A program made the translations under genes and the position numbers. Shown in pieces: positions 1-9,070 of a DNA stretch of 64,000 nt. Every line of letters starts with the position of its first letter. The stretch's first letter is position 1. A model generated the notes under the pieces. The model was given only the letters and a program-made list of their open reading frames with translations, had not been told where the DNA came from and did not search any database. Source of the stretch: an uncultured Pseudomonadota bacterium. Lineage in GTDB: Bacteria > Pseudomonadota > Gammaproteobacteria > Steroidobacterales > Steroidobacteraceae. Location of the stretch: the NCBI GenBank assembly GCA_903838705.1, contig CAILZL010000004.1, forward strand, positions 1-64,000. Direction: 5' to 3'.

Positions 1-77
1 GAAAGGCCAGCCATCATAACCAGACCGGCAATCATCACTACCTTTCTCTGGCCTTGGTTCTGCGCTTGGATAGTCAT
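1..77 (-). CDS. Partial secreted protein, probably next gene of a chaperone-usher pilus operon
   Basis: Only the first 25 codons are inside the window. They read MTIQAQNQGQRKVVMIAGLV and continue with a hydrophobic Met/Ala/Gly stretch, which looks like a signal peptide with a basic n-region. A purine-rich ribosome binding site (AGAAGAGA) lies about 7 bases upstream of the ATG. The gene follows the SCPU-type pilus subunit on the same strand after about 100 bases. In Csu-like operons the major subunit is followed by further subunits, a periplasmic chaperone and an usher, so one of these is expected. Which one cannot be told from this fragment. Confidence 0.6.
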   Translation of the reverse strand, partial: MTIQAQNQGQRKVVMIAGLVMMAGL

Positions 78-130
78 AATCAAATCTCTTCTACTTGAAA
101 CAGGTGAAATAATTCCCTTCATGCGTTATC

Positions 131-164
131 CCTGACTGGTGCCATTTCGATGGCACCAGTCAGG
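131..164 (-). promoter_or_regulatory. Perfect 15-bp hairpin between pilus subunit gene and next gene
   Basis: Arms 131-145 and 150-164 are perfectly complementary around a 4-base loop (TTCG on the + strand, CGAA in the transcript). It lies 17 bases after the stop of the subunit gene and about 54 bases before the next start. No U-tract follows in the transcript, so it is probably not a simple intrinsic terminator. By analogy with other pilus operons it may be a 3' stabiliser or attenuator that keeps subunit mRNA more abundant than downstream messages. That function is inference. Confidence 0.6.
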
Positions 165-180
165 ATTCATTGCCTATGAA

Positions 181-699
181 TTAATAAGCAACGGTTACGG
201 TCACGGCGTCCGCGTAAGAGCCAGGCGTTACATCCTGTTCAGCCGGGATTTTTCCATACACGTTATAAGTCGAGGTCTTCAGCAGGCCTTCACCGGTTCC
301 TGAAACCTTATTTGAACCTTCGCCCCACAAGATAGAACGTGCCGAGTCTGAGTACAGGTTATAGTTCAAAGTATCGCTACGACCGTTAGTAGTAATGAGC
401 AGCTTGCGCGCAGAAGTTGAGGAACCGTTTGTTCCCTTATCCATGGCAATAGTGATCGGGGTATTCAGCGTGCACCTTACGGTGAGCGTTGTATCCTTGG
501 TGTTATCGTTTGCTTCATCAGGAACATATGCATCAAACGTGATCGCAGTGGCAGTCAGGGTTGTGCACTTGGCGGCAACTGAAGTGCCGGCATTCAATGT
601 TGTGCTGGGACTTGCAGCTGGCGCCGCCGCCTGAACAGAACCCATAACAAGCGCAGCAGCGACCGCACCAGCTAAAACAGAAATCTTTACTACCTTCAT
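181..699 (-). CDS. SCPU (spore coat U) domain pilus subunit, Csu-type
   Basis: A 172-residue secreted protein. A signal peptide of about 24 residues ends in GSVQA/AAP. The rest is one SCPU domain (PF05229 family): a beta-rich sequence with a Cys pair (C45 and C76) likely to form the family disulfide, the region FDAYVP typical of CsuA/B-like subunits, and a C-terminal strand ending in VTVTVAY that would be the donor-strand region. The family forms archaic chaperone-usher pili used in attachment and biofilm. The start is supported by AGAGGT 8 bases upstream. The next gene on the same strand also begins with a signal peptide, which fits a pilus operon continuing beyond the window edge. Confidence 0.85.
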   Translation of the reverse strand: MKVVKISVLAGAVAAALVMGSVQAAAPAASPSTTLNAGTSVAAKCTTLTATAITFDAYVPDEANDNTKDTTLTVRCTLNTPITIAMDKGTNGSSTSARKLLITTNGRSDTLNYNLYSDSARSILWGEGSNKVSGTGEGLLKTSTYNVYGKIPAEQDVTPGSYADAVTVTVAY

Positions 700-1014
700 T
701 GCAGATACCTCTAAAAGCGATTGAGTTGTCCAGTCCTTGAATTCACGTGTTAAGGACTTGTACGTACTTCAAACTCTTTTCAGTGGCAGCAACACACCCA
801 TTCAGGTAGGGTCATCGAAGTGTAATTAAATTATGTTCAATACATGGAGCAGCTAAAACACACTTATAAATTTCTGATTGCGAGAACTTGCAACGAAATG
901 AAGGCAGCAAAACAAATCCAATCTCGGATATTTCAGCTGCGCAAACAAATATACGAAAACGCGTTTCTTTTATAACAAGCCAGCGAGCCGGGTTATTCTC
1001 GCACTGTTCTGTTA
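700..1014. other. Intergenic region upstream of the pilus subunit
   Basis: 315 bases between the metB stop and the SCPU gene start. It is AT-rich and must hold the pilus promoter, but I cannot choose convincing -35/-10 boxes. Arms 732-738 (AGTCCTT) and 752-758 (AAGGACT) form a 7-bp inverted repeat with a 13-base spacer that contains CACGTG. It sits 33-59 bases upstream of the subunit start and would be in the 5' leader or be an operator. No T-rich terminator for metB is visible. Confidence 0.4.
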
Positions 1015-2193
1015 TCAGAGTGTTGCAACCACCCTGTCCAGTGCAGCAGACAGATCACGCGACAGATCATCAAAGGCCTCAATGCCTACAGATAACCGCA
1101 ACAAGCTGTCGCTTATACCTGCGGCGGTACGCGCTTCGATGCTCATTGCCGAGTGAGTCATCGTGGCAGGATGCGCAATCAGACTTTCAACACCGCCCAG
1201 TGATTCAGCCAGTGAAAATAGCTGCAACCCTTCTATGAAGGCACGCACCTGTGCAACCCCTCCCTTCAAGTCAAAGCTGATCATGGCTCCAGAGGCGAGC
1301 TGCTGCTTTCTGGCCAGCTCATACTGGGGATGTGTATTCAGTCCCGGATAGTAGACAGCCTTTACTGCACGATGGCTTGCCAGCAATTCAGCAATTAACC
1401 TCGCATTCTCACCATGCACTGCCATGCGTGCATGCAAACTGCGTACGCCACGCAGGGTCAGATAGCTGTCAAAGGGTGCCCCCGTTACGCCCGTACAATT
1501 AGCCCACCATAGCATCTGTTCATGCAGCTCCCGGGGAGCAGCAATGACTGCCCCGCCTACTACATCACTGTGTCCATTGAGATACTTGGTGGTGGAATGC
1601 ACCACTACATCGGCACCCAGTCTGATCGGCTGCTGCCACACGGGTGACATGAAGGTATTGTCTACCGCCACCAGAGCACCCACTTTATGGGCCTGCTCAA
1701 CAATGCTGCAGATATCCGTAATGCGTAGCAGTGGATTGCTGGGTGTTTCCAGCCACACCAGTTTTGGCCGACGTAGCAGCGCAGCGGCAACCAACTTGCT
1801 GTCCTGAAAATCAACAAACAATGTCTTTAATACGCCACGCTTATGCAGGGAATCGAACAGTCGATAAGTGCCGCCATAACAGTCATGTGGTGCTACCAGC
1901 AGGTCATCAGGCCCCAGCAACTGACACAGCAGATTTACTGCAGCCATGCCGGATGAAGTAATAACTGCTCCTGCACCATGCTCAAGCGCAGCCAGTGCCT
2001 CTGCCAGTGTATCGCGCGTCGGATTGGCGGAGCGGGAGTAATCATATGCACGGCGTTCACCGAACCCGGCAAAGGTATAAGTTGAACTCAGATATATCGG
2101 GGGGACAACAGCACCATGCTGAGTATCGCTATCCAGTGCAGTGCGAACCGCTTTGGTAGCTGACTGACTATCTTCGGGTAATTTACCGCTCAT
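1015..2193 (-). CDS. metB: Cystathionine gamma-synthase (PLP-dependent trans-sulfuration enzyme)
   Basis: A 392-residue member of the Cys/Met metabolism PLP family (fold type I). K203 in HSTTKYLNGHSD is the Schiff-base lysine. YDYSRSANPTR (50-60) is the phosphate-binding loop from the neighbouring subunit, SSGMAA (80-85) contacts the cofactor, and D178 in AVDNT pairs with the pyridine nitrogen. Cystathionine gamma-synthase joins activated homoserine and cysteine to give cystathionine. Relatives (MetZ sulfhydrylase, MetC/CGL lyases) are hard to separate by eye. The choice rests on the adjacent metX, 18 bases upstream on the same strand, which supplies the O-acylhomoserine. Both genes share the SAM-I riboswitch leader. 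Confidence 0.85.
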   Translation of the reverse strand: MSGKLPEDSQSATKAVRTALDSDTQHGAVVPPIYLSSTYTFAGFGERRAYDYSRSANPTRDTLAEALAALEHGAGAVITSSGMAAVNLLCQLLGPDDLLVAPHDCYGGTYRLFDSLHKRGVLKTLFVDFQDSKLVAAALLRRPKLVWLETPSNPLLRITDICSIVEQAHKVGALVAVDNTFMSPVWQQPIRLGADVVVHSTTKYLNGHSDVVGGAVIAAPRELHEQMLWWANCTGVTGAPFDSYLTLRGVRSLHARMAVHGENARLIAELLASHRAVKAVYYPGLNTHPQYELARKQQLASGAMISFDLKGGVAQVRAFIEGLQLFSLAESLGGVESLIAHPATMTHSAMSIEARTAAGISDSLLRLSVGIEAFDDLSRDLSAALDRVVATL

Positions 2194-2211
2194 ATCTGGT
2201 GCTCGTAGTTA

Positions 2212-3207
2212 TCAGGCCAATGCCTTGGCAAAGATGCCGCGCAGTGCGTCGGTCTCCTTCAGGAAAGCATCGTGTCCGTAAAGTGATGAAAGCTCTATCA
2301 GTTCACTCGGGCCAGCCAGCTGCGCATGCAATTCCTGCATGTCACTTAATGGCACCAGCTGGTCTTCGCGGATTGCGATCAAGGTTGTGGGCACGGCAAT
2401 GGCAGATGGATTGACGCGATGCAGATCAATGGATTCAGACAGGCAGACAAACGACTCCGGTACATAGTTGGCTGCATAGGCGTCACCTCTTGCGAACAGA
2501 TACTGTTCCACCGGAAACTGAAAACCCGATTCTGTTCGCACCGGGTCAGCAGAGAATCTTTTTTCAAATTCGGCTGGTGAACGATAAGTTGCCATGGCCA
2601 GTGCGCGTGCAAGGCGTAAGCCCTCTCCTCCTTCACCACGTACAGATGCAAAGCGGACGATACTGCGTTGAATGCTGCGCCAGGCCGTTGCCATGGGATG
2701 AGCACGATGTGCCGCACTGATAACAATCAATCGCTGCGTTAATTGCGGCATTCTTTCACCAAGCGCCAACGCCACCATCCCGCCATACGATGCGCCAATC
2801 ACAGCGTGCAGGCACTTGATCTGCAGGTGGGACAGCAACTGACGCAATGCCTCCGCCTGATCGAATGCACTGATACTCGGAAAATCCCGTTGACCTGATC
2901 TGGGTCCGGTGCTCATACCGCTGCCACCGAGAAAGTCGATTCCTAATACGCGATATTGATGCGTATCCAGCGCCCTGCCCGGGCCCATGATTTCTTTCCA
3001 CCAGCCGGGACGATCAGACTCAACCACATTGCGACCAGCGGATATACCGCCAAGAACCAGCACCACGGGTGCACTGGCCGCACCTTCCAGACGCCAGGCG
3101 ATCTGTACATCAGAGAGCAAACCACCAAAATGCAACGGCAAGGTTGAGGCGAGCTTGAACTCGCCCTGCTGCTGACAATATTCCTGCTTCAACTCTGTAA
3201 TCGACAT
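2212..3207 (-). CDS. metX: Homoserine O-acyltransferase (MetX, alpha/beta hydrolase; probably succinyl-transferring)
   Basis: 331 residues, alpha/beta-hydrolase fold. The nucleophile elbow GASYGG places the catalytic serine at S140. D282 (REDQLVPL) and H312 (YGHDAFLKE) complete the triad. LGGISAGRN (52-60) is the oxyanion-hole segment. It acylates homoserine, the first committed step of methionine synthesis. Xanthomonas-type MetX enzymes use succinyl-CoA and others acetyl-CoA; the acyl donor here is not settled by what I can see. The ATG has only a distant GGAG (12-base spacing). The start codon lies inside a 24-codon upstream ORF in another frame, which suggests regulated or coupled initiation. 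It is first in the metX-metB pair behind a SAM-I riboswitch. Confidence 0.9.
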   Translation of the reverse strand: MSITELKQEYCQQQGEFKLASTLPLHFGGLLSDVQIAWRLEGAASAPVVLVLGGISAGRNVVESDRPGWWKEIMGPGRALDTHQYRVLGIDFLGGSGMSTGPRSGQRDFPSISAFDQAEALRQLLSHLQIKCLHAVIGASYGGMVALALGERMPQLTQRLIVISAAHRAHPMATAWRSIQRSIVRFASVRGEGGEGLRLARALAMATYRSPAEFEKRFSADPVRTESGFQFPVEQYLFARGDAYAANYVPESFVCLSESIDLHRVNPSAIAVPTTLIAIREDQLVPLSDMQELHAQLAGPSELIELSSLYGHDAFLKETDALRGIFAKALA

Positions 3208-3263
3208 TGAACAATCCGGCTCCGTTCAAAGCCTGACCCTGTCAGGCGGGGAATACATCCCAT
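3189..3263 (-). CDS. Upstream short ORF overlapping the metX start (candidate regulatory leader peptide)
   Basis: 24 codons, beginning MGCIPRLTGSGF, starting at ATG 3263 and ending at TGA 3189-3191, 16 bases inside metX in another frame. Its Shine-Dalgarno AGGAG (3269-3273) stands 5 bases before the ATG and is much better than the one for metX. The nine bases CCGCAGGAG (3269-3277) are perfectly complementary to CTCCTGCGG (3385-3393) in the J3/4-P4 part of the SAM-I aptamer. A small hairpin GCCTGAC-AGG-GTCAGGC (3231-3247) lies inside the ORF. Whether it is translated, and whether it represses or couples metX, is inference. Confidence 0.45.
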   Translation of the reverse strand: MGCIPRLTGSGFERSRIVQCRLQS

Positions 3264-3365
3264 CGGAGCTCCTGCGGAGAACCCGCAAAGGTCGCCATGT
3301 TGACGTTTAGACAGCCTGCCAACTCTATGTCGGGTTAGGCGCCGCCAGATGTCGTGTCATAGCGC

Positions 3366-3479
3366 CTCATCTGTCGGTAAGTTACCGCAGGAGTTAGCAC
3401 CATTCCGTACCGCCAGTGATGGCTGGTTCGTCGGTTGCCCCGGCTTCAAAGGGCCTTTCCCTCCGCCGGTCTCGATGAG
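3366..3479 (-). promoter_or_regulatory. SAM-I (S-box) riboswitch aptamer upstream of metX-metB
   Basis: Read on the minus strand, the SAM-I core is clear: P1 5' strand CTCATCGAG, then GGCGGAGGGAAAGGCCC, TTTGAAGCCGGGGCAACC, GGTGCTAACTCCTGCGG, a P4 hairpin CGGTA/TACCG, and the closing P1 strand GATGAG. These match the S-box consensus (GAGGGA, GAAGCC, GCAACC, GGUGC-AA-UCC). The closing strand CAGATG (3368-3373) can pair instead with CATCTG (3346-3351), a classic switching element. No hairpin followed by a U-run occurs between aptamer and metX, so translational or Rho-dependent control is more likely than intrinsic termination. SAM binding is expected to lower metX-metB expression. Confidence 0.92.
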
Positions 3480-3487
3480 TGCTAAGG

Positions 3488-3517
3488 AGTTTACGGAGAC
3501 GAGCGGCTCAGCGTCAA
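3488..3517 (-). promoter_or_regulatory. Probable sigma-70 promoter of the riboswitch-metX-metB transcript
   Basis: TTGACG (3512-3517) and TAAACT (3488-3493) on the minus strand are separated by 18 bases. Transcription would start near 3481, within a few bases of the first aptamer base, which supports the assignment. The -35 box lies within a perfect 8-bp hairpin (arms 3509-3516 and 3521-3528, loop AGGA) just downstream of purA. That hairpin has no U-tract. Confidence 0.55.
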
Positions 3518-3563
3518 GGATGACGCTGCCCATGCCTGCAGGTTGTTCACATAAACCCTGGGA

Positions 3564-4877
<1,314 letters not shown>

Positions 4878-4892
4878 TCAATGACTATGGCA

Positions 4893-5096
4893 TCAGCCAA
4901 TGTGATGGCGCACCAGATAAAGCAGAAAAACCCCGGCCAGCATGCTGAGCAAGCCGAGCATTCGCAACTGCGAATCGCTGAGACTGGCAAAGCTGGCGAG
5001 CGCCCGACGCAGACTCGCCGGACTCATGAATGGCATGATGCCTTCCAGAACCAGATACAGGGCGAGCGCAGCCAGCAGATCGGACCAACTGAACAT
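4893..5096 (-). CDS. YjeT-like DUF2065 small inner-membrane protein
   Basis: 67 residues with two hydrophobic segments (about 6-24 and 45-62) joined by a basic/polar loop; the first contains LALYLVLEGIMPF. Length, topology and the position between hflC and purA match the DUF2065/YjeT family, whose function is unknown. The start lies 23 bases after hflC on the same strand, so it is probably cotranscribed with the hfl genes and purA. Confidence 0.85.
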   Translation of the reverse strand: MFSWSDLLAALALYLVLEGIMPFMSPASLRRALASFASLSDSQLRMLGLLSMLAGVFLLYLVRHHIG

Positions 5097-5119
5097 GGCT
5101 GCTCATATTTTCCGGCGCA

Positions 5120-5989
5120 TTAGCGTGCACCGGCCTTGTTCAGATACTTGAAGAAATCGCTATCCGGTGAAATCACCAGTACATCACCCTGCTTGCCCAA
5201 CGACTCACGATAAGCTTGCAGACTTCGATAGAAGGAATAGAACTCGGCATTGCGTCCGAAAGCACTGGCGTAAATTTTTGCGGCTTCGGAATCACCTTCA
5301 CCACGAATGATGGAAGCATCACGAGTCGCATTGGCCAGGGTTTCAGTTCGCTGACGCTCGGCCTCAGAGCGTAACTGGGTGGCCGAACCGGATCCCTCTG
5401 CACGCAATTGCGCAGCCTGTCGTGCGAAATCCTGACGCATACGATTGAACACCGACTCACTGACTTCATCTGGCAGATTGATCTTCTTGACGCGCACGTC
5501 AACCAGCTTTACTCCCAGTTCACCGGCATTAGCACCCGCCACTGCCAGCAATTCATTAATGAACTCAGCACGCTCAGCGATCACCACCTGCTGAATGGTG
5601 CGCTTGGCGATCAGCCCTTTCAGACCATCCTTGACGATGGCACCAAGACGACTGGCTGCAACATCTTCATCGCCATTGGTAGATTTATAGAAGGACTCAA
5701 CATTGTTGATCTGCCACTTCACATAGAAATCTATACGCAGGATCTTGCCTTCGCTGGTCAGAAATTGTTCTTCAGGATAATTACGTGTCAGCACACGCTT
5801 GTCGAACTTCTTGATGTTATTCACGAAGGGCAACATGAAATGCAGCCCGGGCTGATAGTCTGAACGCAGGATGCTGCCGAAGGACATGCGCATCGCTAGT
5901 TCATTCTGTTTGACCGTAAAGGTAAACACGACGAGCAGAATGACGGCAGCAAAGGCTGCAAACAGATAGGTAAATGCACGGTTAGCCAT
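5120..5989 (-). CDS. hflC: HflC, SPFH/prohibitin subunit of the FtsH-modulating complex
   Basis: 289 residues. One N-terminal membrane segment (about 7-25) is followed by an SPFH/band-7 domain (RMSFGSILRSDYQPGLHF..., NYPEEQFLTSEGK) and a long helical region rich in Arg/Glu/Ala. HflC pairs with HflK in a large membrane cage around the FtsH protease and modulates its activity on membrane proteins. It overlaps hflK by one base (TAATG), which indicates translational coupling. Confidence 0.97.
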   Translation of the reverse strand: MANRAFTYLFAAFAAVILLVVFTFTVKQNELAMRMSFGSILRSDYQPGLHFMLPFVNNIKKFDKRVLTRNYPEEQFLTSEGKILRIDFYVKWQINNVESFYKSTNGDEDVAASRLGAIVKDGLKGLIAKRTIQQVVIAERAEFINELLAVAGANAGELGVKLVDVRVKKINLPDEVSESVFNRMRQDFARQAAQLRAEGSGSATQLRSEAERQRTETLANATRDASIIRGEGDSEAAKIYASAFGRNAEFYSFYRSLQAYRESLGKQGDVLVISPDSDFFKYLNKAGAR

Positions 5990-7167
5990 TAGCGCGTCCC
6001 CCGGGTTCGGGCATCCTGAGCGGCAGTATCACTGGCAGCTGAAATCGTTCGACTCACACTGCCAGCAGCCGCAGCTGAACTATTTACAGTTGCAGCTGAT
6101 AGTTCGGCACGACGTTGCTCAACCAGCTTGTCCAGCGGCAGATAGATCATGTTGCCATTGCCCTTGGTATCCACCAGCACTTTGGTAGAGCTGGCATAGA
6201 TCTGCTCAAGGGTTTCCAGATAAAGGCGTTCGCGGGTCACTTGCGGCGCACGCTGATACTCCGGCAGCAATTTCAGGAAGCGTTCGGATTCACCAGTCGC
6301 ATTGGCAATTTTCTGAGCTTTATATGCTTCTGCATCCTGAATCAGGCTGCCTGCATTACCCGTCGCCTTCGGCAGAATGTCATTGGCATATGCCTGTGCT
6401 TCGAGAGAATAACGCACCTTATCTTCACGTGCCTTGATGGCATCCTGTTGTGAAGGCGCAACCTCATTAGGCACCTTCACGTCCTTGAGATTGATGCTGG
6501 TTATTTCCAGACCGGTTTTATAACCGTCCAGCGTCTTCTGCACGAGTTCCTTGGTATTCGCGGCGATCGCCTGCCGTCCCGATTCCAGCACTGCATCCAG
6601 TTTGGAACGGCCAATCACTTCACGGATGGCGCTCTCACTGACTTCGTTAAGCGTTGCCAGTGGGTCGCGCACATTGAACGCATAAGCCACCGGATCATCC
6701 CGACGGAACTGCACTTCAAGGTCGATATCCACCAGATTTTCATCACTGGTAAGCATGCGCGTCTGGTCACTGAAACTGTCGATAGAAGAAATATTAACCA
6801 CCTGCATCGACTCGATCGGCCATGGCAAATGTATGCCTGCGCCATCGCCAACTTTCCGGTTGTATGCCCCGAATCTGGAGATCACGCCTCGTTCTGCGGC
6901 GTCATTGGAATAAATTCCGGTCGCCATCCACAACGCAGCAATCACCAGCAGCACATACACAAGGAATCTGGAATCTGGCGCATTGCCCTGACCGCCACCC
7001 GTTTTACCGGAACCACCCGAGTCACCGCCTCCACCAAACAAGGCAGAAAGCTTCTTTTGCAGATTGCGCAGCACTTCGTCCAGATCAGGAGGTCCCTGAT
7101 CAGGGCGTTGCCCCCAGGGGTTGCGCTTGCCGGGCGAGTTATTGCCACCGGGTTCATTCCAGGCCAT
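5989..7167 (-). CDS. hflK: HflK, SPFH/prohibitin subunit of the FtsH-modulating complex
   Basis: 392 residues from the chosen ATG, which begins MAWNEPGGNN like characterised HflK proteins. An in-frame start 10 codons upstream exists but does not match the family. A GGAG lies 10 bases before the chosen ATG. Residues 1-55 are a Gly/Pro/Asn-rich cytoplasmic tail, a membrane segment lies near 70-90, and an SPFH domain follows (VISRFGAYNRKVGDGAGIHLPWP). The C-terminus is Ser/Ala-rich. It forms the HflK-HflC complex with the next gene. Confidence 0.97.
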   Translation of the reverse strand: MAWNEPGGNNSPGKRNPWGQRPDQGPPDLDEVLRNLQKKLSALFGGGGDSGGSGKTGGGQGNAPDSRFLVYVLLVIAALWMATGIYSNDAAERGVISRFGAYNRKVGDGAGIHLPWPIESMQVVNISSIDSFSDQTRMLTSDENLVDIDLEVQFRRDDPVAYAFNVRDPLATLNEVSESAIREVIGRSKLDAVLESGRQAIAANTKELVQKTLDGYKTGLEITSINLKDVKVPNEVAPSQQDAIKAREDKVRYSLEAQAYANDILPKATGNAGSLIQDAEAYKAQKIANATGESERFLKLLPEYQRAPQVTRERLYLETLEQIYASSTKVLVDTKGNGNMIYLPLDKLVEQRRAELSAATVNSSAAAAGSVSRTISAASDTAAQDARTRGTR

Positions 7168-7274
7168 TAAAGATTTGCTCCAAAAAACATCACCCATGCC
7201 GTGAAAGAGTCAAGCGCGGGACCGGGCATTGTAGAAACGTGGCGAGAGCCACACAAGCAAGACTTGCAATTCCC

Positions 7275-8570
7275 CTAGCCGAATTCCAGCATTGTCGGGG
7301 GGATACCCTCACTCCGGCACAACTGCTCCAGCGCCAGCGCCGGCATGGTTACATCCAGCTCTATCTCACCACTCTCCGTCGCAACTTCATGTCGAACCGC
7401 ACCAACCGCATAAAGGCGTGCCCGCGCCCGCCCCTGGCTTGCACCCAGACTTGGGTTGAGGCGGATACGGCACTGGGCGATAGTCGGGCCGAGGAACTTG
7501 CCCATCGCGGCCACCAGCAGATCGGTACCCTCGCCAGTTCTTGCAGATAGCCAGATACGTCGCGCCTGCCCCTGCTCATCCAGCTCGATGCGCCCCGGTT
7601 CTGCCACCAGATCACACTTGTTGAATACCTCTATCTGCGGTAACTGACCGGCCCCTACTTCTTCCAGAACCGAGTTCACCTGTGCAATACGCGCCACGTG
7701 GTCTGGATCAGCGGCATCCACCACATGCAACAGCAAGGTGGACTCGCGCGCTTCCTGCAGTGTCGAACGGAAGGCAGCGACAAGTTCATGGGGCAGCTCC
7801 CGCACAAATCCCACCGTATCAGCCAGTAGGGCAAATCGTGCATCCGGCAGCTCAATCCGACGCAGCGTCGGATCGAGGGTGGCAAACAGCTGATCCGCAG
7901 CATAGGCGCTGGCACCGGTTAGTCGATTAAACAGCGTGGATTTGCCGGCATTGGTATAACCAACCAGTGCCACAGTGGGAATACCGTTACGCTTGCGATC
8001 CTGACGCGTGGTTTCTCGCTGAGTAATCACCTTGTCGAGCCGGGCATTGAGATTCTTGATGCGCACGCCCAGCAGTCGCCGGTCGGTTTCCAGCTGGGTT
8101 TCACCCGGGCCGCGCAAACCGATACCGCCCTTCTGGCGTTCCAGATGGGTCCAGCCCCGAACCAGACGGGTAGACAGATGCTTCAGCTGGGCCAACTCGA
8201 CCTGCAGCTTGCCTTCAAAGCTACGGGCGCGTTGCGCGAAGATATCCAGAATCAGACCGGTTCTGTCCAGCACCCGGCACTTCAGCAAGGCTTCCAGATT
8301 GCGTTCCTGACTGGGTGATAACGCGTGGTCAAAAATCACCACATCCGCTTTAAGCTGCTCAACCTGATCGCGGATTTCTTCAGCTTTGCCGGTGCCAACA
8401 TAAAAGCGGGGGTCGGGTACCCGTCGATTGCCGCCGATCAGACCAAGGGTGACAGCACCAGCCGAATGAGCCAATGAACGGAATTCTTCCAGTTCTTCTT
8501 CAGTGGCAGGAGTACCTATTCCCAAACGAACCAGCAAAGCCCGGTCACCGGTTTGCGGACGCTCAAACAA
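7275..8570 (-). CDS. hflX: HflX, ribosome-associated GTPase
   Basis: 431 residues. The N-terminal HflX domain has GGNRRVPDPRFYVGTGKAEE, followed by the linker GGIGLRGPGETQLETDRR. The Obg-type G domain has Walker A GYTNAGKS (204-211), switch II DTVGFVRELPH and the base-specificity motif NKCD. HflX binds the 50S subunit and splits stalled ribosomes under heat or antibiotic stress in other bacteria. It sits 60 bases downstream of hfq, as in the classic hfq-hflX-hflK-hflC order. Confidence 0.97.
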   Translation of the reverse strand: MFERPQTGDRALLVRLGIGTPATEEELEEFRSLAHSAGAVTLGLIGGNRRVPDPRFYVGTGKAEEIRDQVEQLKADVVIFDHALSPSQERNLEALLKCRVLDRTGLILDIFAQRARSFEGKLQVELAQLKHLSTRLVRGWTHLERQKGGIGLRGPGETQLETDRRLLGVRIKNLNARLDKVITQRETTRQDRKRNGIPTVALVGYTNAGKSTLFNRLTGASAYAADQLFATLDPTLRRIELPDARFALLADTVGFVRELPHELVAAFRSTLQEARESTLLLHVVDAADPDHVARIAQVNSVLEEVGAGQLPQIEVFNKCDLVAEPGRIELDEQGQARRIWLSARTGEGTDLLVAAMGKFLGPTIAQCRIRLNPSLGASQGRARARLYAVGAVRHEVATESGEIELDVTMPALALEQLCRSEGIPPTMLEFG

Positions 8571-8630
8571 CCCCGAACTCCAATGTCTGGTCAGGTGATT
8601 GTGCGTCAGCGCCGGATAGAGTCATTCAAC

Positions 8631-8885
8631 TCAATCTCTGGGTGCTTCGCCTTCAACACCCTCAGCATCACCAGGAATATGTACTGCACGGGCAGGCACC
8701 ACTGTAGAAATGGCGTGCTTGTAAACCATCTGACTGACGCTGTTCTTGAGCAGGACAACAAACTGGTCAAATGAATCGATCTGGCCCTGCAACTTGATGC
8801 CGTTGACCAGATAGATTGAAACAGGAACACGCTCCTTCCTTAGGGCGTTCAAAAATGGATCCTGTAAAGATTGATTGCGAGACAT
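8631..8885 (-). CDS. hfq: Hfq RNA chaperone
   Basis: 84 residues from the ATG giving [20 protein letters not shown], which matches the Hfq start. The reading frame stays open 17 codons further upstream. The Sm1 motif ([20 protein letters not shown]) and Sm2 motif (YKHAIST) are intact. The C-terminal tail is short (about 15 residues) and acidic. Hfq binds poly-U tails of small RNAs and promotes pairing with mRNAs. It is about 185 bases downstream of miaA, which leaves room for its own promoter. Its presence is relevant to the U-tailed small RNA candidate at 38711-38963. Confidence 0.98.
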   Translation of the reverse strand: MSRNQSLQDPFLNALRKERVPVSIYLVNGIKLQGQIDSFDQFVVLLKNSVSQMVYKHAISTVVPARAVHIPGDAEGVEGEAPRD

Positions 8886-9070
8886 ATATTTACTGCTTGT
8901 TGTGTGTGGCTTTACTCTGCCACGGTTCTTGACCAACTTGTATCAGGCAATCCAGCAACTTCTATTCAAGTGGACGACCCGAGTGAAGAGGAGACACGAT
9001 GCGGCTGATAAAGTTCAGCTCCGCATTGCTGAAAATTCTAACACAACAGATATGCCGGAAATTGCAGGTT

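Noticed and set aside
3208-3365. An intrinsic terminator as the riboswitch expression platform
   Set aside because: No stable hairpin followed by four or more U occurs between the aptamer and metX. The GCCTGAC/GTCAGGC hairpin is followed only by UUUG.
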